Below, piece after piece: positions 40,301 through 43,643 of a stretch of 43,643 nucleotides of DNA; positions within the stretch are counted from its first letter, which is position 1; each line of letters opens with the position of its first letter. The stretch spans positions 1 to 43,643 of the forward strand of contig JAOUEV010000028.1 of assembly GCA_029858565.1 (NCBI GenBank), given 5' to 3'. A model generated the notes under the pieces. That model saw nothing but the letters and a program-made list of their open reading frames with translations. It was not told the origin of the DNA and did not search any database. Position numbers and translations under genes: made by a program. The DNA comes from Nitrospirota bacterium. GTDB taxonomy: Bacteria; Nitrospirota; UBA9217.

Positions 40301-40400
40301 TCTCGCGCAAAGCCGCAAAGCTCGCAATGAAAATCGAAACGTCCGTATTGGGGCGCGGTTCAAATAGTATTTCTTTGCGCCTTGGCGGCTTTGCGCGAGA
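40301..40400. repeat. Palindromic intergenic element, 20-bp arms
   Basis: The arm TCTCGCGCAAAGCCGCAAAG (40301-40320) is matched by the reverse complement of 40381-40400 at 19 of 20 bases, and the similarity continues inward for about 14 bases. The total length is 100 bases with a unique centre containing GGGGCGCGGTTC. It lies between the HD gene start and the terminator of the HMGL gene. It is probably a REP/MITE-like non-autonomous repeat; no transposase is in view. Confidence 0.7.
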
Positions 40401-40431
40401 CAGAATTGTCTTGGGTGCTCGTATTGTCGGT

Positions 40432-40463
40432 AAAAAAAGCCGCACACCCGATGGCGTGCGGCT
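40432..40463 (-). terminator. Rho-independent terminator of the HMGL-Cache gene
   Basis: On the minus strand AGCCGCAC (40463-40456) pairs with GTGCGGCT (40445-40438), followed by TTTTTTT (40438-40432). It lies 28 bases after the stop of the gene ending at 40492. Confidence 0.88.
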
Positions 40464-40491
40464 CATGCTTGCGCTTTACCGAACGAGCAGA

Positions 40492-42276
40492 TTACTCTGC
40501 CCGCACGAGGTCTTCGAACCGGATATCCACTCCGAAGACGCCGATGATATTGCTCTCGTCGTCGGAGACGGGAGCCGACACGGTGATGCAGAGCGCACCG
40601 GTGATCTTGGACGTGTAGAAGTCCGATACGTAGCTCTTGCCGTCCTTCATGGGATTGATGAACCACGGACGGTCGGAGAAATCATCGCCCAGGCCCGCGG
40701 TCTCGTACTTGGCCTTGTCCACGATGTCGGTTATGTTCCTCGTGATCTTCTTGCCCTGGGGATTGACCACATACGCGAACTGGATGTAGGGATCCTCGCG
40801 CTGCAGCTTTTCCATGACCGGCTCCTGCTTCGCCGGATCCATGGACCTGATCTCAGGCCGCTCCACGAAGGCTTCGACAATGTGGCGCGCGACCTCCGCG
40901 GCCTTTGTCTTGAGCTTGTCAAGATCGGAGACAAAGTATTCAGGCAAATACTTCTTGGCCTTTTCGAGCAGTTCATCATGGGAGATGCTGGTGGTCCGTC
41001 CCTGTTCATACTGTTCCATGACCCACTTGTTCATTTTCACGATCCCGGGGTGGCGCTTGTCGATCTTCTTGTCCGCGTCGGGCTGGAGGTGACTGTTCGC
41101 CCAGTGGGCGATGCCGGCGACGCCGGACTTGTCCGTGATGATCACGCCCATGGGCCGGTTCAGGATCGTGGTGGTGTCGAAAATGTTGTAGATCTCCTCG
41201 TTCTTCATCATGCCGTCGGCATGGATGCCGGCGCTCGTGGAGTTGAACTCCGAGCCCACAAAGGGGTAGTTGTGAGGAATGTTGAAGTCCAGGTCCTTCC
41301 GGAAGAACTCCGCCATCTCGGTGATCGCCGTGGTGTCGATCCCCGCGTCGTCGCCGGTGAGGCCCATGTAATCGAACAGGAGCGCCTCGATGGGCGTGTT
41401 CCCGGTGCGTTCGCCGAAGCCCAGGAGCGCGCCGTTCACCGATGAACATCCGTACATCCATGCTGCCACGCCGTTCACCAGGACCTTGTGGAAGTCATTG
41501 TGGCCGTGCCACTCCAGCTGTTCCGAGGGAACGCCGCCGTCGTGTATCAGCGCGTAGAAGATCTCCGGCACGCCGCGCGGCAGGGCCGTACCCGGGAAGG
41601 GAAATCCGTAGCCCATGGTGTCGCAGGCCCGGATCTTGACCGGGATGCGGGATTCTTCGGACAGCTTCATCAGCTCCTGGGCAAAGGGGATCACGAATCC
41701 GTAGAAGTCCGCCCGGGTGATGTCCTCGAGGTGGCAGCGCGGCACAATGCCCTGGTCGAGCGCGGTCTTCACGATCCCCAGGTAATTGTCCAGCGCCTGT
41801 TTCCGCGACCAGTTCAGCTTCAGGAAGATATGGTAGTCCGAGCAGGAAGTGAGAATGCCGGTCTCCTTCAGCCCCATGCTCTTCACGAGCTTGAAGTCGT
41901 TCTTGTTGGCCCGGATCCAGCCGGTCACTTCCGGGAACCGGTAACCGCGGTCAAGGCAGAGCCGTACCGCTTCCTGGTCCTTCTGGGAGTAGAGGAAGAA
42001 CTCGGTCTGGCGGATGACGCCCTTGGGGCCGCTCATGCGGTGCATGTAATCGAAGATCGTGACGATCTGCTTGGGCGTATAGGGCGGTCGCGACTGCTGG
42101 CCGTCGCGGAACGTGGTGTCGGTGATCCAGATGTCCTTGGGCAGGTTCGCCTGGATCAACCGGTCCTCGAACACGACCTTGGGCGCGCTGGTGTAGGGGA
42201 ACATGTCCCGGTAGAGCACCGGTTCCTTCACGTCCTTCAGCTCGAAGGGCGTACGCACTTTTTTCTGCTGGATCAT
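40492..42276 (-). CDS. HMGL-family acyltransferase with C-terminal Cache-like domain
   Basis: 594 residues. The catalytic TIM barrel is complete: TDTTFRDGQQ with Asp53, Arg57 and Asp58, metal-binding HGHND (His257, His259) and GFGERTGNTP, as in isopropylmalate, citramalate, homocitrate and Re-citrate synthases, which condense acetyl-CoA with a 2-oxoacid. Residues about 370-490 are helical with ISHDELLEKAKKYLP. Residues about 495-594 look like a single Cache sensor domain (YIQFAYVVNPQGKKIT, FSDRPWFINPMKDGKSYVSDFYTS, TGALCITVSAPV, IIGVFGVDIRFEDL), normally extracytoplasmic in chemoreceptors. No signal peptide or membrane helix is present, so here it would be a cytoplasmic regulatory domain. AGGAGG precedes the ATG. 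The substrate is open. Confidence 0.85.
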   Translation of the reverse strand: MIQQKKVRTPFELKDVKEPVLYRDMFPYTSAPKVVFEDRLIQANLPKDIWITDTTFRDGQQSRPPYTPKQIVTIFDYMHRMSGPKGVIRQTEFFLYSQKDQEAVRLCLDRGYRFPEVTGWIRANKNDFKLVKSMGLKETGILTSCSDYHIFLKLNWSRKQALDNYLGIVKTALDQGIVPRCHLEDITRADFYGFVIPFAQELMKLSEESRIPVKIRACDTMGYGFPFPGTALPRGVPEIFYALIHDGGVPSEQLEWHGHNDFHKVLVNGVAAWMYGCSSVNGALLGFGERTGNTPIEALLFDYMGLTGDDAGIDTTAITEMAEFFRKDLDFNIPHNYPFVGSEFNSTSAGIHADGMMKNEEIYNIFDTTTILNRPMGVIITDKSGVAGIAHWANSHLQPDADKKIDKRHPGIVKMNKWVMEQYEQGRTTSISHDELLEKAKKYLPEYFVSDLDKLKTKAAEVARHIVEAFVERPEIRSMDPAKQEPVMEKLQREDPYIQFAYVVNPQGKKITRNITDIVDKAKYETAGLGDDFSDRPWFINPMKDGKSYVSDFYTSKITGALCITVSAPVSDDESNIIGVFGVDIRFEDLVRAE

Positions 42277-42291
42277 GAACTACCTCCTAGA

Positions 42292-42951
42292 TTAATTTCC
42301 CCGAATGCCCTTGATGGCTGCGGCGTAGTCCTTCGCGCCGAAGACCGCGGAGCCCGCGACGAGGATATCCGCTCCCGCGGCTGCGATCTCTTTGCCGTTC
42401 TCGGGCTTGACCCCGCCGTCCACATTGATCTCGACCTTCAGGCCCCGGTCATCGATCATCTTCCGCAGACCTTTGATCTTATCCAGCGCCGAGGGGATGA
42501 ACGATTGGCCGCCGAAGCCCGGGTTCACGGACATGATCAGCACCATGTCGATGTCCGCCAGGATGTAATCAAGCGTCTCGAGCGGTGTCGCCGGGTTAAG
42601 CGACACGCCGGCCATCACGCCTTTGTGCTCGCGGACGTTCTGGACCAGCCGATGCAGGTGTGTTGCCGCTTCCACGTGCACGGTGATGTAGTCAGCACCC
42701 GCTTTCGCGAAATCGGCGATGTAGTGCTCGGGATTGTCGATCATGAGGTGCACGTCGAGCGGAAGCTTTGTCACCTTCCGGGCGGCCTGGACCACCAGCG
42801 GACCGATGGTGATGTTCGGCACAAAGTGGCCGTCCATCACATCGATATGGATGAGATCAGCGCCTGCGGCCTCGACCGCCTTGATCTCTTCGCCCAGGCG
42901 GCTGAAATCGGCCGAAAGGATGGAAGGTGCTATCTTGATCTTTTTCGTCAT
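42292..42951 (-). CDS. rpe: Ribulose-phosphate 3-epimerase
   Basis: 219 residues, standard length. [61 protein letters not shown] and INVDGGV carry the conserved metal ligands and phosphate loop of the TIM-barrel epimerase. It interconverts ribulose-5-phosphate and xylulose-5-phosphate. It is followed after 15 bases by the HMGL gene and preceded by the PASTA gene, so all three may be cotranscribed. Confidence 0.97.
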   Translation of the reverse strand: MTKKIKIAPSILSADFSRLGEEIKAVEAAGADLIHIDVMDGHFVPNITIGPLVVQAARKVTKLPLDVHLMIDNPEHYIADFAKAGADYITVHVEAATHLHRLVQNVREHKGVMAGVSLNPATPLETLDYILADIDMVLIMSVNPGFGGQSFIPSALDKIKGLRKMIDDRGLKVEINVDGGVKPENGKEIAAAGADILVAGSAVFGAKDYAAAIKGIRGN

Positions 42952-43030
42952 GCAGTCATGCCCTTTCTCACCGGTTCAACCTCCGGGGCTGTAATCCTTT
43001 AGCTCTCTGGCCCGCTACCCCTTGTTTTGT

Positions 43031-43643
43031 TCATTTACTTACCGTCAGCTCCACCACCGCGTCAGCGGGAAGGGGCGAACCCGCGGCGGGTTTTTGTCCG
43101 GTGACTACCCGGTCTCCCGCTGCACGAACCGCGCCGCCTGCGGCTGAGAGGACCTTGAACTGCATTCCCATGCGGTCCACGAGCCTGACCGCTTCTTCGG
43201 CCTTTCTGCCCATGAGCTTCGGCGTCACGGAGACGCGCACTTTTTTTCCGAGGCTCACAAGAATGCCGACCTTGCCGCCCTTTTCGACCGGCGTTCCCGC
43301 GGGCGGGTCCTGGGCAATGACGATGTCGCGCTCGATCGTGTCGGACCAGGTCTTGGCAATGACCGGCTCGGAAAGTCCGGACTGACGCAGGGTGATATCA
43401 GCCTTCCGGTACTGGTCGCCGACAACTTTCGGAGCAAGCAGTTCGCTCGGCCCCGCGCTCACCACAATGTGGATCCTTCGGCCCTTCTTGATCCCCGTTC
43501 CGGGAAGCGGGTTCTGTGACACGATCGAATCCCTGGGAATGGTCTGGTTCGGCTCCCTTCGGGCCACGGCGAGCAGCAGACCCTGCTGGTTCATGATCTC
43601 GATGACCGAGACCACGTCCTTGCCCACAAGGTCCGGTACGCGC
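43031..43643 (-). CDS. PASTA-domain protein (C-terminal part)
   Basis: About 203 codons are visible and the frame is open through the right edge, reading RVPDLVGKDVVSV; the GTG at 43627 is internal. Three PASTA repeats can be seen: VPDLVGKDVVSVIEIMNQQGL ... QNPLPGTGIKKG; APKVVGDQYRKADITLRQSGL ... QDPPAGTPVEKG; TPKLMGRKAEEAVRLVDRMGM ... QKPAAGSPLPAD. PASTA domains bind peptidoglycan or beta-lactams. Whether the upstream part is a membrane anchor, kinase or PBP cannot be seen. A stand-alone PASTA gene next to rpe is a gene order I associate with Desulfobacterota. Confidence 0.88.
   Translation of the reverse strand, partial: RVPDLVGKDVVSVIEIMNQQGLLLAVARREPNQTIPRDSIVSQNPLPGTGIKKGRRIHIVVSAGPSELLAPKVVGDQYRKADITLRQSGLSEPVIAKTWSDTIERDIVIAQDPPAGTPVEKGGKVGILVSLGKKVRVSVTPKLMGRKAEEAVRLVDRMGMQFKVLSAAGGAVRAAGDRVVTGQKPAAGSPLPADAVVELTVSK

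Noticed and set aside
40268-40447. 60-codon N-terminal extension of the HD-domain gene
   Set aside because: It is a translation of the palindromic repeat and of the neighbouring terminator.

Overview
The window looks like chromosomal DNA of a Gram-negative, GC-rich bacterium. Outer-membrane-type lipoproteins, a surface beta-barrel protein and a complete mreBCD-mrdA-rodA cell-shape cluster support this. The gene set (rod operon next to a fused TIGR03960/DUF2344 radical SAM protein, a RACo-like ferredoxin/ASKHA protein, NfeD plus flotillin, PASTA next to rpe) resembles Nitrospirota or Desulfobacterota. That placement is inference from gene content; there is no rRNA or tRNA here to confirm it.

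Layout. 1-1064: the C-terminal part of a Ca2+-type P-type ATPase. 1209-6721: two lipoproteins, a large secreted metallopeptidase/TolB-propeller/beta-barrel protein and an atypical SDR. 6944-14139: a divergent PQQ-type propeller gene and two tandem membrane-anchored RCC1-repeat genes, whose blades count by eye as 14 (2x7) and 21 (3x7). 14229-16675: an NfeD-flotillin operon closed by a terminator. 16714-17265: a YefM/YoeB-type toxin-antitoxin pair. 17355-22436: a gene fragment, a small secreted protein, a RACo-like protein, an NlpC/P60 lipoprotein, an unknown membrane protein and a DUF3109 protein. 22709-25695: a polyamine operon (speD, speE, arginine/lysine/ornithine decarboxylase) behind an unusually long, structured leader. 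25772-28595: a toxin-antitoxin island with an HI1419/HI1420-type pair, a MazEF-type pair, a higA remnant, a phage-type ASCH-like gene and a Gp49/HigB-HigA-type pair. 28610-30831: recQ and a mutT-type Nudix gene. 30985-40267 (minus strand): HD-domain protein, RDD protein, mreB, mreC, mreD, mrdA, rodA, radical SAM protein. 40492-43643 (minus strand): an HMGL-family acyltransferase with a C-terminal Cache-like domain, rpe and the end of a PASTA protein.

Working together: the mre/mrd/rod genes build the elongasome. SpeA-like, SpeD and SpeE supply decarboxylated substrates and spermidine, although no agmatine-processing enzyme is in view. NfeD and flotillin form a membrane-microdomain pair. Five genes, including two toxins, have a -10 box only 6-9 bases before the start codon and so look leaderless.

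The gaps between genes hold several degenerate palindromic or directly repeated low-complexity elements. Two of them run into spurious N-terminal extensions of neighbouring reading frames. The observations I rate most worth checking are the 7-blade periodicity of the RCC1 genes, the speD leader RNA, the enzyme-Cache fusion, the leaderless promoters and the palindromic intergenic elements. No IS element, CRISPR array, tRNA or rRNA was seen.
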